A stretch of DNA of 42,572 bases. Source: Mesobacillus harenae. Lineage in GTDB: Bacteria > Bacillota > Bacilli > Bacillales > Cytobacillaceae. The notes under the pieces were generated by a model. That model had not been told where the DNA came from. It worked only from the letters and a program-made list of their open reading frames with translations, and searched no databases. The position numbers and the translations under genes were made by a program. This document shows positions 34,403 to 42,500 of this stretch, one piece after another; position 1 is the stretch's first letter, and each line of letters opens with the position of its first letter. The stretch lies in contig NZ_JABUNR010000026.1 in assembly GCF_013343715.1 (NCBI RefSeq), positions 1 to 42,572 on the forward strand. Direction: 5' to 3'.

Positions 34403-35752
34403 TTATTCAGCTAGACCCATTTCTTCTCTGACAACAGCTGCAATTCGTTCAACAAATTCAAGGCACTGTGATTCAGTTTGAGCTTCTGCCATTACACGCA
34501 CCAATGGCTCTGTACCAGAAGGTCTTACAAGAATTCTCCCATTTCCGTTCATTTCCTCTTCAACTTTGCTAATAACCGCTTTCACCTTTTCATTATCTGT
34601 AACATGGTGTTTGTCGGTCACTCGTATGTTAACGAGCACTTGCGGGAACTTTTTCATTTCACCGGCAAGTTCAGAAAGCGGCCGTTTTGTAGCTTTCATA
34701 ATATTAACAAGCTGCAGTCCTGTCAACAAACCATCCCCAGTAGTGTTATAGTCAAGGAAAATAATATGACCAGACTGTTCGCCGCCAAGATTATAGCCAT
34801 TATTTTTCATTTCTTCTACGACGTATCGATCCCCAACTGCAGTAGGCATGCTCTTAATGCCGTGTTCCTCAAGCGCTTTATAGAATCCTAAGTTGCTCAT
34901 CACTGTAGAAACAACTGTGCCATGTTTCAATTGGCCCTGATCTTTCATATATTTTGCACAGATATACATAATTTGATCTCCATCCACGATCGTTCCATTC
35001 TCATCAATCGCGATTAGACGATCACCGTCACCATCAAAAGCCAGCCCAACATCTGCACCTTTTTCCTTCAGGAACGCTGAAAGTGCTTCTGGATGAGTTG
35101 AACCAACTCCATCATTGATATTCAACCCGCTCGGTGAGGCACCCATGGTCGATAAATCAGCATCCAAATCAGCAAACAAGTGGGTGGCTAATGATGAGGT
35201 GGCTCCATGAGCACAATCTAGAGCTACATGAATTCCTGAGAAATCCTCATCCACAGATTGTTTTAAGTATTGAAGGTATTTTTGGCCGCCCTCGAAGTAA
35301 TCATTAACTTGTCCAATATCTCCACCTACAGGTCTTGGCAACTGATCTTCTTCCATATCCATCAGACCTTCAATCTCATTTTCCTGACTATCGGAAAGTT
35401 TGAAACCATCAGGGCCAAAAAACTTAATACCGTTATCAGCTACTGGGTTATGCGAAGCGGAAATCATGACCCCTGCCTGTGCTCCAAGTACCTTTGTTAA
35501 ATAAGCTACGCCTGGTGTTGATATAACACCGACTCTCATTACTTCTGCCCCAATTGACAGCAGACCTGCTACAAGCGCTCCTTCAAGCATATGCCCCGAA
35601 ATTCTTGTGTCCCGCCCTATCAATACCTTCGGACGCTCCTTATCCTTTGTTAAAACATATCCTCCAAAACGCCCGAGCTTAAATGCAAGCTCAGGAGTCA
35701 GTTCACTATTTGCAACTCCGCGTACTCCATCTGTACCGAAATATTTACCCAT
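34403..35752 (-). CDS. glmM: Phosphoglucosamine mutase
   Basis: A 449-residue enzyme that converts glucosamine-6-phosphate to glucosamine-1-phosphate. MGKYFGTDGVRGVAN opens it. The phosphorylated Ser100 lies in ISASHNPVADNG, the metal loop is DGDGDR, the sugar-binding loop GGEQSGHI and the phosphate-binding loop RPSGTEPLVRVM. ATG at 35752 has AAGGAG before it; six upstream in-frame codons are not used. GlmM follows cdaR in the operon; in related bacteria GlmM binds and inhibits CdaA, linking c-di-AMP to cell-wall supply. Confidence 0.96.
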   Translation of the reverse strand: MGKYFGTDGVRGVANSELTPELAFKLGRFGGYVLTKDKERPKVLIGRDTRISGHMLEGALVAGLLSIGAEVMRVGVISTPGVAYLTKVLGAQAGVMISASHNPVADNGIKFFGPDGFKLSDSQENEIEGLMDMEEDQLPRPVGGDIGQVNDYFEGGQKYLQYLKQSVDEDFSGIHVALDCAHGATSSLATHLFADLDADLSTMGASPSGLNINDGVGSTHPEALSAFLKEKGADVGLAFDGDGDRLIAIDENGTIVDGDQIMYICAKYMKDQGQLKHGTVVSTVMSNLGFYKALEEHGIKSMPTAVGDRYVVEEMKNNGYNLGGEQSGHIIFLDYNTTGDGLLTGLQLVNIMKATKRPLSELAGEMKKFPQVLVNIRVTDKHHVTDNEKVKAVISKVEEEMNGNGRILVRPSGTEPLVRVMAEAQTESQCLEFVERIAAVVREEMGLAE

Positions 35753-35784
35753 GGGCAATCGCTCCTTCAAAAATTAATCGTCAC

Positions 35785-37020
35785 TTATACATCATCCTGC
35801 TGGCTAATCTCTATGCTGGCTGTTTCCCTGCCAAGTCTCCAGTTAACCTCATCTGGGCCGCTAACCTGAATATCAACCTCGTGTGCTCCCTCCTGGAGAC
35901 TGGAGATGTCTATAAATAAATCGAAGTCATCAGATGATATGGGAGATATTGCTTCCCTTCTGCCGGAGACAATAATATTAGTTACACCATCGTTAGGATT
36001 TATAAAATCAACATTATATTGTTCGGCTGTTCCTTCAATATTAATGGGTATATTAGAAATTGTTTTTTCATCTTGATTGTCTACCTTTATATTAACTTTA
36101 ACTGTTTCAGGAGAAACAGAAACGACCCCTTCAGAGATAATGACCGGCAGTGTCAGCTCTGTATCCTCTGTTACTTGACTGACATCTACTTCCACTCTGA
36201 CGCTGTCTGTCTTTTCTAAAATACTTGGATCGGCGATAATAGTTGCTTCCTCTTGACTTAACGTTATAGATTCTATCGTTACCCCATCTGGTGAGGATCC
36301 CTCACGGACAATTTCTATCGGAACATCTTTACTTGATGTCTTCACTGGAATAGTTACCTCAACTATTTCTGGCTCAACTATAACATCTAGTTTATTTAGA
36401 TCTCTATCCAGTACCCGTACATTTGCTTCTCTCGTCACAGTTTCAGATATCGGTGAATTCAAGTTGACAGTCGCCTTTACATAGCTGATTGACTCTATGA
36501 CATCCTTAGCACCAGTAATTCTTACAGTATTGGGATTAACTTCAGGAGTTTCGGCTATATAACCTTCTCCAATTGTATCACGATCATACTCAGGCTCTAC
36601 TCTAAACTCCTGTGTAACTTTTTCCTGAACAGATACGTTTACGAAAGCAGGATCAATTGTCACCGAAATTCGATCAGATATGCCAGTAATTAGAATCGGG
36701 ACTCGCTGTTCCCCAATATCAACTTCAGTCAAATCAACGTAAACTTCAAAGTCCTTAAGTGTTCTGGCTTGGGAGATTAAATTTTTCGGCCCCTGTACTG
36801 TTAGCTCTACTGTTTCAGGAACACCGGTCACAACCAAGTTTTCCGTATCATAATATGTCTTTATTGGAACGTCCGATATGATTTCAGTACTTCTGTCGGA
36901 AGGAACATTTACATCCTGAGATGTGTCTTGATCGTTTTTTGGCACTGAAGAAAACAGCATAACTGCGAGTACAAGAGCAACTACCCTCATAAACCATGGA
37001 TTGTCCATAAGTTTATCCAT
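35785..37020 (-). CDS. cdaR: CdaA regulatory protein CdaR (YbbR repeats)
   Basis: A 411-residue protein with one membrane helix (about 10-22) and a long extracellular part made of about four YbbR-type beta repeats (each with a V.V.VQG or RV.G-like strand). It modulates the c-di-AMP cyclase CdaA beside it. Shorter than B. subtilis CdaR. It overlaps the cdaA stop by eight bases, and GGAGGGGG precedes its ATG. Confidence 0.92.
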   Translation of the reverse strand: MDKLMDNPWFMRVVALVLAVMLFSSVPKNDQDTSQDVNVPSDRSTEIISDVPIKTYYDTENLVVTGVPETVELTVQGPKNLISQARTLKDFEVYVDLTEVDIGEQRVPILITGISDRISVTIDPAFVNVSVQEKVTQEFRVEPEYDRDTIGEGYIAETPEVNPNTVRITGAKDVIESISYVKATVNLNSPISETVTREANVRVLDRDLNKLDVIVEPEIVEVTIPVKTSSKDVPIEIVREGSSPDGVTIESITLSQEEATIIADPSILEKTDSVRVEVDVSQVTEDTELTLPVIISEGVVSVSPETVKVNIKVDNQDEKTISNIPINIEGTAEQYNVDFINPNDGVTNIIVSGRREAISPISSDDFDLFIDISSLQEGAHEVDIQVSGPDEVNWRLGRETASIEISQQDDV

Positions 37021-37834
37021 TTTTCTTCCCCCTCCAGTTCCACCGAGCAGTAGCCGCTTGGGTATGATTCTGGATTAGTCCATTAATTAAAAGATCCCTG
37101 AAGCTTTCCTGATTCAGATCACGATGAAGCTCCCCATTTTTTGTTAATGAAATATTCCCGGTTTCCTCTGAGACGATGATCGTAATGCTATCTGTTACCT
37201 CACTTATTCCAAGGGCAGCTCTGTGTCTGGTCCCGAGTTCTTTAGAAATAAATGGGCTCTCGGAAAGAGGCAAATAACACGCTGCTGCTGCAACCTGATT
37301 TTTTTGAATGATGACTGCACCATCATGAAGCGGAGTATTTGGAATAAAGATATTAATCAATAGTTCTGCTGATATTTTTGAATGCAATTGTATGCCAGTC
37401 TCTATGTACTCACTCATGCCGGTCTCTCGCTCTACAGAAATTAGTGCACCAATTCGGCGTTTTGCCATGTAATCTGTTGCTTTCATGATTGCTTGAACTG
37501 TTTTATCTTCTTCGTCCTCTTCCTGGAACGCCGTCCTAGCAAACAATCGGCCTCGGCCCAGTTGCTCGAGTGCTCTTCTCAGTTCAGGCTGGAAAATAAT
37601 TATGATGGCTAGTACGCCCCAAATCATGGCTTGTTCCATCATCCAACTGAGTGTATTTAGCTCAAAAGAATCACTTATAAACTTTGTAATGAGTATAACA
37701 AAGATACCCTTTAGTAACTGGACAGCCTTAGTGCCTCTTACAATAGCAATTAGCTTATAGATAACAAACCAGACAAGGAGAATGTCAACGATATTGGCTA
37801 GATAGTCTAATATAGCGAAATCTGCAAACGGCAT
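37013..37834 (-). CDS. cdaA: Diadenylate cyclase CdaA
   Basis: A 273-residue membrane enzyme that makes cyclic di-AMP from two ATP. Three helices lie in the first 80 residues. The DAC domain carries the catalytic DGA (171-173) and RHR (203-205). A GGAGGAAG site precedes the ATG. Cyclic di-AMP controls potassium and osmotic balance and is essential in most Bacillus. It starts the cdaA-cdaR-glmM unit, with its own promoter after the rsiW terminator. Confidence 0.96.
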   Translation of the reverse strand: MPFADFAILDYLANIVDILLVWFVIYKLIAIVRGTKAVQLLKGIFVILITKFISDSFELNTLSWMMEQAMIWGVLAIIIIFQPELRRALEQLGRGRLFARTAFQEEDEEDKTVQAIMKATDYMAKRRIGALISVERETGMSEYIETGIQLHSKISAELLINIFIPNTPLHDGAVIIQKNQVAAAACYLPLSESPFISKELGTRHRAALGISEVTDSITIIVSEETGNISLTKNGELHRDLNQESFRDLLINGLIQNHTQAATARWNWRGKKNG

Positions 37835-37916
37835 TGTACTTCCTCCAAAAATGTAGTTGAAAACCTGAATGTAATGCTATAAGGCTTAAATCCCTATAGC
37901 TTTATTATTATATCAT

Positions 37917-37946
37917 ATTATAGTCATTTTTAATGACTACAGGTAA
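37917..37946 (-). promoter_or_regulatory. Candidate sigma-A promoter of cdaA-cdaR-glmM
   Basis: On the minus strand TTACCT, an 18-bp gap and a perfect TATAAT follow the rsiW terminator. A second TATAAT lies at 37907-37912. The gap includes a small TAGTCAT/ATGACTA inverted repeat. Confidence 0.6.
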
Positions 37947-37953
37947 CTAGGGA

Positions 37954-38607
37954 TTAAAAAGCAGCCACTTCTAAAAGTGACTGCTCCTTTTCGTTATTCC
38001 CAATCACACCTATTAAATTATTCATGGCATTTTTTATATGGTACCATATCCATTCAAACACTTCATTAATTTCCTGTATTTCACCCGTAACATTCCCTGC
38101 TGAAGCCATGTAATTCTCGCCATTAATAACCGTTAAGTTACCTTGTAGTTCACCTTCCACTTTAACTGTGCCATTACGTACGACTACATCTCCCGTAACA
38201 ACTTGACCCCTTGGGATTATTACCGTACCATTTTGAACAACCAGATTAGGCTGTTTGCTGACAGAGAACTGCTCGTCTTGATTCCAGGTGGATATTAGGC
38301 TGCCCATCATGAGAACTATAAACAGGGATGCTGCTGTTAGCAACGGGTGATGTCTAAACCAACGCTTTAATTCAACCTTCTTCTTCTCCTTAGGAAGCTT
38401 CGCCATTACGTCTGAGCTAAAACCATCAGGAGCTTGAATGTGTGATGTACTTTGTACAAGAGCTATAGCCTTTTTCAGTTCCCTGAATTCGTTCTGACAA
38501 GCTGGACAATGCAGTAAATGTTCCCGCAGCTCCTTTTCATGTTCAGGTAAAATATCCTCATCTAAAAATTCATGCATATACTGGTTAATCGTGTCCTGAC
38601 AATTCAA
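37954..38607 (-). CDS. rsiW: Anti-sigma-W factor RsiW
   Basis: A 217-residue membrane anti-sigma factor. The zinc-binding ZAS domain has His30-x3-Cys34-x2-Cys37; the membrane helix lies at about 88-106. The extracellular part carries SVSKQPNLVV and repeats (GTVIIPRGQVVTGDVVVRNG). The sequence YMASAG (A168-S169) matches the PrsW site-1 cleavage position described in B. subtilis. The start is TTG at 38607 with GGAGGTGA before it. The last codons (SLLEVAAF) double as a terminator stem. Confidence 0.93.
   Translation of the reverse strand: MNCQDTINQYMHEFLDEDILPEHEKELREHLLHCPACQNEFRELKKAIALVQSTSHIQAPDGFSSDVMAKLPKEKKKVELKRWFRHHPLLTAASLFIVLMMGSLISTWNQDEQFSVSKQPNLVVQNGTVIIPRGQVVTGDVVVRNGTVKVEGELQGNLTVINGENYMASAGNVTGEIQEINEVFEWIWYHIKNAMNNLIGVIGNNEKEQSLLEVAAF
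37959..37985 (-). terminator. Terminator overlapping the end of rsiW
   Basis: AGCAGTCACTT pairs with GAAGTGGCTGCT (one G-T step) and is followed by TTTTTAAT; the hairpin and part of the T-tract lie within the rsiW coding sequence. Confidence 0.7.
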
Positions 38608-38622
38608 TCGTTCTCACCTCCA

Positions 38623-39186
38623 TTAAACATACCTTAGTTGATTCTTTAAAGCTTCTCTCCCCCGATGGATTCTCGTTTTAACCGTTCCTAACGGAAGATT
38701 TAGGATCTCGCTAATTTCCTTTAAAGGCAGTTCTTCAATATATTTTAAAACGATTACAGAACGGTATTTTTCTGGCAGCTTTGATATTTCCTTTTGTACA
38801 GCATCCTGTAGTTCTAGACTCTCTAATTCATCCTCAGGAAGAGCAGTATCTGATGCTACCTGAGAATACATGTTCAAACCCTCGGTGCCCGGGACCTCAG
38901 CATCCAGGAAATAATCTGGTTTTTTCTTTCGTATTCGATCTATGCAGAGATTAGTCGCAATCCGGTATATCCAGGTGGAGAATTTTAAATTGAGGTTAAA
39001 GCTGTGTATATTCATATACGCACGAAGAAATGCTTCCTGCGCTATATCTTCAGCTTCGTGCCGATTGCCAAGCATTCTGTAGCATAACTGGAAAACTTTA
39101 TCTTTATATAACTCTACAACTTCACCAAAGGCGTTTTGGTCGCCCTTTAAGACTTCTTTAATCCTTTTCTTTACGATTGTTTCCAT
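38623..39186 (-). CDS. sigW: ECF RNA polymerase sigma factor SigW
   Basis: A 187-residue extracytoplasmic-function sigma factor, the same length as B. subtilis SigW. Region 2 (CYRMLGNRHEAEDIAQEAFLRAY, FSTWIYRIATNLCIDRIRKKKP) and region 4 (LPEKYRSVIVLKYIEELPLKEIS, LPLGTVKTRIHRGREALK) are complete. It drives the response to cell-envelope and antimicrobial-peptide stress. GGAGGGG precedes the ATG. A sigma-W promoter stands upstream, so it is autoregulated, and rsiW follows after 15 bases. Confidence 0.96.
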   Translation of the reverse strand: METIVKKRIKEVLKGDQNAFGEVVELYKDKVFQLCYRMLGNRHEAEDIAQEAFLRAYMNIHSFNLNLKFSTWIYRIATNLCIDRIRKKKPDYFLDAEVPGTEGLNMYSQVASDTALPEDELESLELQDAVQKEISKLPEKYRSVIVLKYIEELPLKEISEILNLPLGTVKTRIHRGREALKNQLRYV

Positions 39187-39219
39187 TTTTCCCCTCCGCT
39201 CTGCTGCGGCTATACGATT

Positions 39220-39246
39220 TACGAATCGATAGCAGAAAAGGTTTCA
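39220..39246 (-). promoter_or_regulatory. Autoregulatory sigma-W promoter of sigW-rsiW
   Basis: TGAAAC, a 17-bp gap and CGTA on the minus strand, the sigma-W consensus, with the sigW start 33 bases beyond the CGTA. Confidence 0.85.
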
Positions 39247-39416
39247 CTTTCTTTGCTTTTTCCCTCTCAACTTCCATTATTTTAACAAAAAACTATAGAA
39301 ATAGTTTAAAAAATTTCCCAAAGGGTAACTATGCTTTATGAATGGAAAAAAAGTCCAATAATAGAAGTGTAATATTTTAGTGTACATACTTCATTCCCAG
39401 TAAAGGGGGACACATT

Positions 39417-39575
39417 ATGTGTCAGAATAAATTGCTGAAGGATATCGAAAATTGCCGCGTGGAAATGAACCTGTTAGCCTCTCGCATGCCTCTTCAAAGC
39501 AAGCAAGTTATTGAAGTTAGCAGAAAACTTGATGAACTTATCAACCGGTATCATAGAATGCTTTCCGAAAACTAA
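39417..39575 (+). CDS. Spo0E-like aspartyl-phosphate phosphatase
   Basis: A 52-residue protein too short for most gene calls, found by reading. It is all helical: helix one up to about residue 22 and helix two from about 28, with the family motif SRKLDELI (35-42). Spo0E-like proteins dephosphorylate Spo0A~P and so restrain sporulation. AAAGGGGG precedes the ATG by eight bases. It is divergent from sigW and followed by two terminator hairpins. Small Spo0E-like genes are common in Bacillus; the exact target is not shown. Confidence 0.85.
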   Translation: MCQNKLLKDIENCRVEMNLLASRMPLQSKQVIEVSRKLDELINRYHRMLSEN

Positions 39576-39592
39576 ATTATCGCAAATAAAAA

Positions 39593-39617
39593 CAAGAGTG
39601 AAGTCCATTCACTCTTG
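39593..39617. terminator. Terminator-like hairpin CAAGAGTGAA/TTCACTCTTG
   Basis: A 10-bp perfect stem just after the Spo0E-like gene. The same stem recurs at 40110-40134 with one loop change. Confidence 0.55.
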
Positions 39618-39620
39618 TCA

Positions 39621-39668
39621 GACTGTAGACAAACTCGATGAAAATCGGTTTGTTTACAGTCTTTTTTT
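39621..39668 (+). terminator. Terminator of the Spo0E-like gene
   Basis: A long hairpin with arms at 39621-39638 and 39644-39661 (two mismatches) is followed by seven T on the plus strand. Its GTAGACAAACT core resembles the GTCGACAAACT tag of the duplicated module. Confidence 0.85.
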
Positions 39669-39683
39669 GGTTCGTGGTGGAAT

Positions 39684-39888
39684 GGGCTGTTGATTTCCGT
39701 TCCAGGCGCTACGCTTTCCGCGGGGCCGGCGCTGAGCCTCCTCGCCGCCGTTGGCGTCTGCGGGGTCTCACCTCTCCAGCTAATCCCGCAGGACATTGAT
39801 TGGGCATCCTCGAATATGCCCACGCACGAAGGAAATGCGATAGCATTTTCGAGGAGTCTACGCGCCTTCCACTCCAATCAACAGAGCT
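39684..39888. repeat. Modular palindromic repeat, copy 3
   Basis: The outer arms (GCTGTTGATT and AATCAACAG) are inverted. The core has the GC-rich block shared with copy 1 (CGCGGGG..., GGGGTCTCACC) and the hairpin module shared with copy 2 (39808-39854). No ribosome site or protein-like frame is seen on either strand. It fills most of the 571-base gap between the Spo0E-like gene and arginase. Confidence 0.7.
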
Positions 39889-40057
39889 TTTAAACTTAAG
39901 GTAGAACTATACGAAAGTCTATTTTAAAATAGAACCGTATAACGCTTGAGATGATGAAGATGCTTTCGAAAAATTGTCCAATCCAACGAGATCAATTAGA
40001 GGATGGTCGCTTTAGATCAACTTGGTCCTCAGGAACATCTAGTCCTCAAAATATTCC

Positions 40058-40134
40058 AAAAAGGGGTTCGGAATGAGAACATTCCAAACCCCTTTTGTCG
40101 ACAAACTGACAAGAGTGAAGTTCATTCACTCTTG
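40058..40134. terminator. Double terminator (repeat module copy 2) after rocF
   Basis: Bases 40058-40109 repeat 88-139 with one change: an AAAAGGGGTT... hairpin followed by GTCGACAAACTGA. A second hairpin (40110-40134, CAAGAGTGAA/TTCACTCTTG) has a T-run on the plus side. On the minus strand the pair ends rocF. Confidence 0.7.
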
Positions 40135-40146
40135 TTTTTACTTATT

Positions 40147-41043
40147 TTATAATAAATTTTCACCAAACAATGATCCCATTAAGGCTACAGCCACAGATGC
40201 CGTTTTGTTTTTATCATCAAGGATCGGATTTACTTCAACAAACTCTGCAGAAGTAATCATATCAGCTTCTGCCAGCATTTCCATAGCTAAATGACTTTCC
40301 CGATAACTAATACCCCCAATAACAGGTGTTCCCACACCAGGTGCATCAGAAGGATCAAGTCCATCTAAATCTAAGGACAAATGAACCCCATCTGTTTTTC
40401 CCTTTAAGTATTCAATCGTTTCTTCCATTACCTTCGTCATGCCTATTCGATCAATTTCATGCATTGTGTAAACTTTAATCCCTAATTCTTTTATTAATTT
40501 TTTCTCACCATCGTCAAGCGATCTGGCACCAATAATCACTGTGTTCTCAGGCTTTATTTTAGGGCTGTAACCGCCAATACTAGTCAGCGCTTCATGTCCA
40601 ATTCCTAAACTGGCAGCCAAGGGCATACCATGGATATTTCCAGATGGAGAAGTATCGGCAGTGTTTAAATCTCCATGTGCGTCATACCAGATAACTCCAA
40701 GGTTTTTATAGTGCTTTGAAACACCAGCTAATGTCCCAATGGCAATACTGTGATCCCCACCCAAAATCAGCGGAAATGACCCCGACTTAATAACCTCATC
40801 AATCTTTTCTGAAAGAAGCTCGTTTTTTTCAGCAACTAAGTCCAAGTTTCTTAAGTTCGTTTTAGGATCTTCCACAAGTTCAGGCCTGCCTATCGGAATA
40901 TCTCCCAAATCATCAATTTGAACAAATAAGTTTCTTAGTTTTTCGTTGATGCCAGCGTATCGAATCGCGCTTGGTCCCATATCAACGCCACGTCTCATTT
41001 GTCCTAAGTCCATTGGCATACCAATTATTGAAAGCTTTCGCAT
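40147..41043 (-). CDS. rocF: Arginase
   Basis: A 298-residue manganese enzyme that splits arginine into ornithine and urea, the first step of arginine catabolism. Manganese ligands lie in GGDHSIAIG, YDAHGDLNT and SLDLDGLDP. The length is close to B. subtilis RocF (296). AAAGGGGAG precedes the ATG. A possible sigma-A promoter (TTGAGT, 18 bp, TACAAT) lies about 40 bases upstream; I see no sigma-54-type -24/-12 site as used in the B. subtilis roc regulon, so regulation may differ. No other roc genes lie here. Confidence 0.95.
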   Translation of the reverse strand: MRKLSIIGMPMDLGQMRRGVDMGPSAIRYAGINEKLRNLFVQIDDLGDIPIGRPELVEDPKTNLRNLDLVAEKNELLSEKIDEVIKSGSFPLILGGDHSIAIGTLAGVSKHYKNLGVIWYDAHGDLNTADTSPSGNIHGMPLAASLGIGHEALTSIGGYSPKIKPENTVIIGARSLDDGEKKLIKELGIKVYTMHEIDRIGMTKVMEETIEYLKGKTDGVHLSLDLDGLDPSDAPGVGTPVIGGISYRESHLAMEMLAEADMITSAEFVEVNPILDDKNKTASVAVALMGSLFGENLL

Positions 41044-41180
41044 AATTTCTCCCCTTTAATTCTTGTCATCTACTATCTATTGTAACTGTTTTGTAACGAA
41101 TGACTCAACTCGACAAATCTATGCATATAAATACAGATATCCCCTAAAAACAAGAGAACCCCTATCTGGAACACAAAAAA

Positions 41181-41205
41181 AAGCCCTAAACAGAGTTTAG
41201 GGCTT
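41181..41205 (-). terminator. Terminator of the rRNA-tRNA operon
   Basis: The stem AGCCCTAAAC/GTTTAGGGCT is followed by eight T on the minus strand, 22 bases after tRNA-Ala. Confidence 0.9.
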
Positions 41206-41226
41206 GCAATATGTAGTATATGATGG

Positions 41227-41302
41227 TGGTGGAGCCTAGCGGGATCGAACCGCTGACCTCCTGCGTGCAAGGCAGGCGCTCTCCCAGCTGAGCTAAGGCC
41301 CC
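41227..41302 (-). tRNA. tRNA-Ala (TGC)
   Basis: Full cloverleaf of 76 bases with encoded CCA. Anticodon loop CTTGCAC. Last tRNA of the cluster. Confidence 0.97.
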
Positions 41303-41366
41303 AAACATTGACTGAACGGAAGGCTCTAGGGTTCGGAGGCCTCCACCAAAAATTACATATGAGATA

Positions 41367-41439
41367 TGAGCCATGAAGGATTCGAACCTTCGACCCTCTG
41401 ATTAAAAGTCAGATGCTCTACCAACTGAGCTAATGGCTC
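41367..41439 (-). tRNA. tRNA-Lys (TTT)
   Basis: A 73-base cloverleaf with anticodon loop CTTTTAA; CCA is not encoded. Confidence 0.96.
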
Positions 41440-41527
41440 GTTATAAAAAATGCGTCCTAATCTTAGGATTTACTAAAGATAAGGTATCTTCGATGTCCCG
41501 ATCTCAAACGCTTTAAAAAGATAAAAA

Positions 41528-41602
41528 TGGCTGGGCTAGCAGGATTTGAACCTGCGCATGACGGAGTCAAAGTCCGTTGCCTTACCGCTTGGCTATAGCC
41601 CA
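41528..41602 (-). tRNA. tRNA-Gln (TTG)
   Basis: A 75-base cloverleaf with 7-bp acceptor TGGGCTA/TAGCCCA, anticodon loop CTTTGAC, and encoded CCA. Confidence 0.96.
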
Positions 41603-41684
41603 ATAGTTAGTTAAATTGAACGAGGTATTTTAGCAAAATAAAAAGGACAGTATATAGCATGTCCAAAGTTTCTTTAGATTATAA

Positions 41685-41768
41685 TGGTGGAGGGGGGCAG
41701 ATTCGAACTGCCGAACCCGAAGGAGCGGATTTACAGTCCGCCGCGTTTAGCCACTTCGCTACCCCTCC
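41685..41768 (-). tRNA. tRNA-Tyr (GTA)
   Basis: An 84-base class II tRNA with long variable arm, anticodon loop CTGTAAA and encoded CCA. Confidence 0.96.
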
Positions 41769-41775
41769 ATTTAGG

Positions 41776-41851
<76 letters not shown>

Positions 41852-41868
41852 ATAGTGTTTAACAATAA

Positions 41869-41944
41869 TGGTGGAGGATGACGGGATCGAACCGCCGACC
41901 CTCTGCTTGTAAGGCAGATGCTCTCCCAGCTGAGCTAATCCTCC
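41869..41944 (-). tRNA. tRNA-Val (TAC)
   Basis: A 76-base cloverleaf with anticodon loop CTTACAA and encoded CCA. Confidence 0.96.
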
Positions 41945-41981
41945 ATTTTTTAAAAAGGCTTTGTGCTTATATAAAAAATAC

Positions 41982-42056
41982 TGGTGACCCCTACGGGATT
42001 CGAACCCGTGTTACCGCCGTGAAAGGGCGGTGTCTTAACCGCTTGACCAAGGGGCC
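41982..42056 (-). tRNA. tRNA-Glu (TTC)
   Basis: A 75-base cloverleaf with anticodon loop CTTTCAC and encoded CCA. Confidence 0.96.
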
Positions 42057-42076
42057 ATAGAATAATAGAAATAGAA

Positions 42077-42149
42077 AGCTTCCAAGCGGGCTCGAACCGC
42101 TGACCTCTTCCTTACCATGGAAGTGCTCTACCTGCTGAGCTATGGAAGC
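42077..42149 (-). tRNA. tRNA-Thr (GGT)
   Basis: A 73-base cloverleaf with acceptor GCTTCCA/TGGAAGC and anticodon loop ATGGTAA; CCA is not encoded. It is the second Thr isoacceptor of the cluster. Confidence 0.94.
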
Positions 42150-42177
42150 AATTCCTGCTTGTTTAGATAAAATAATA

Positions 42178-42252
42178 TGGCTCCGCAGGTAGGATTCGAA
42201 CCTACGACCGTTCGGTTAACAGCCGAATGCTCTACCACTGAGCTACTGCGGA
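42178..42252 (-). tRNA. tRNA-Asn (GTT)
   Basis: A 75-base cloverleaf with anticodon loop CTGTTAA and encoded CCA; first tRNA after 5S rRNA. Confidence 0.96.
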
Positions 42253-42263
42253 ATAATATAACA

Positions 42264-42380
<117 letters not shown>

Positions 42381-42500
42381 TTTTATAAGACATACTCTAT
42401 TATAATAGCTTGTATGTTTTTTTCAAGAGGAATTTGTTCCCTCAAAACTAGATAATGTAATAAAGAAGAAGAAAAGAAAGTTGAGTATCGCCTTATATTT

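Noticed and set aside
39572..39877. Open frame of about 101 codons on the minus strand
   Set aside because: It covers a terminator and repeat copy 3; no ribosome site.
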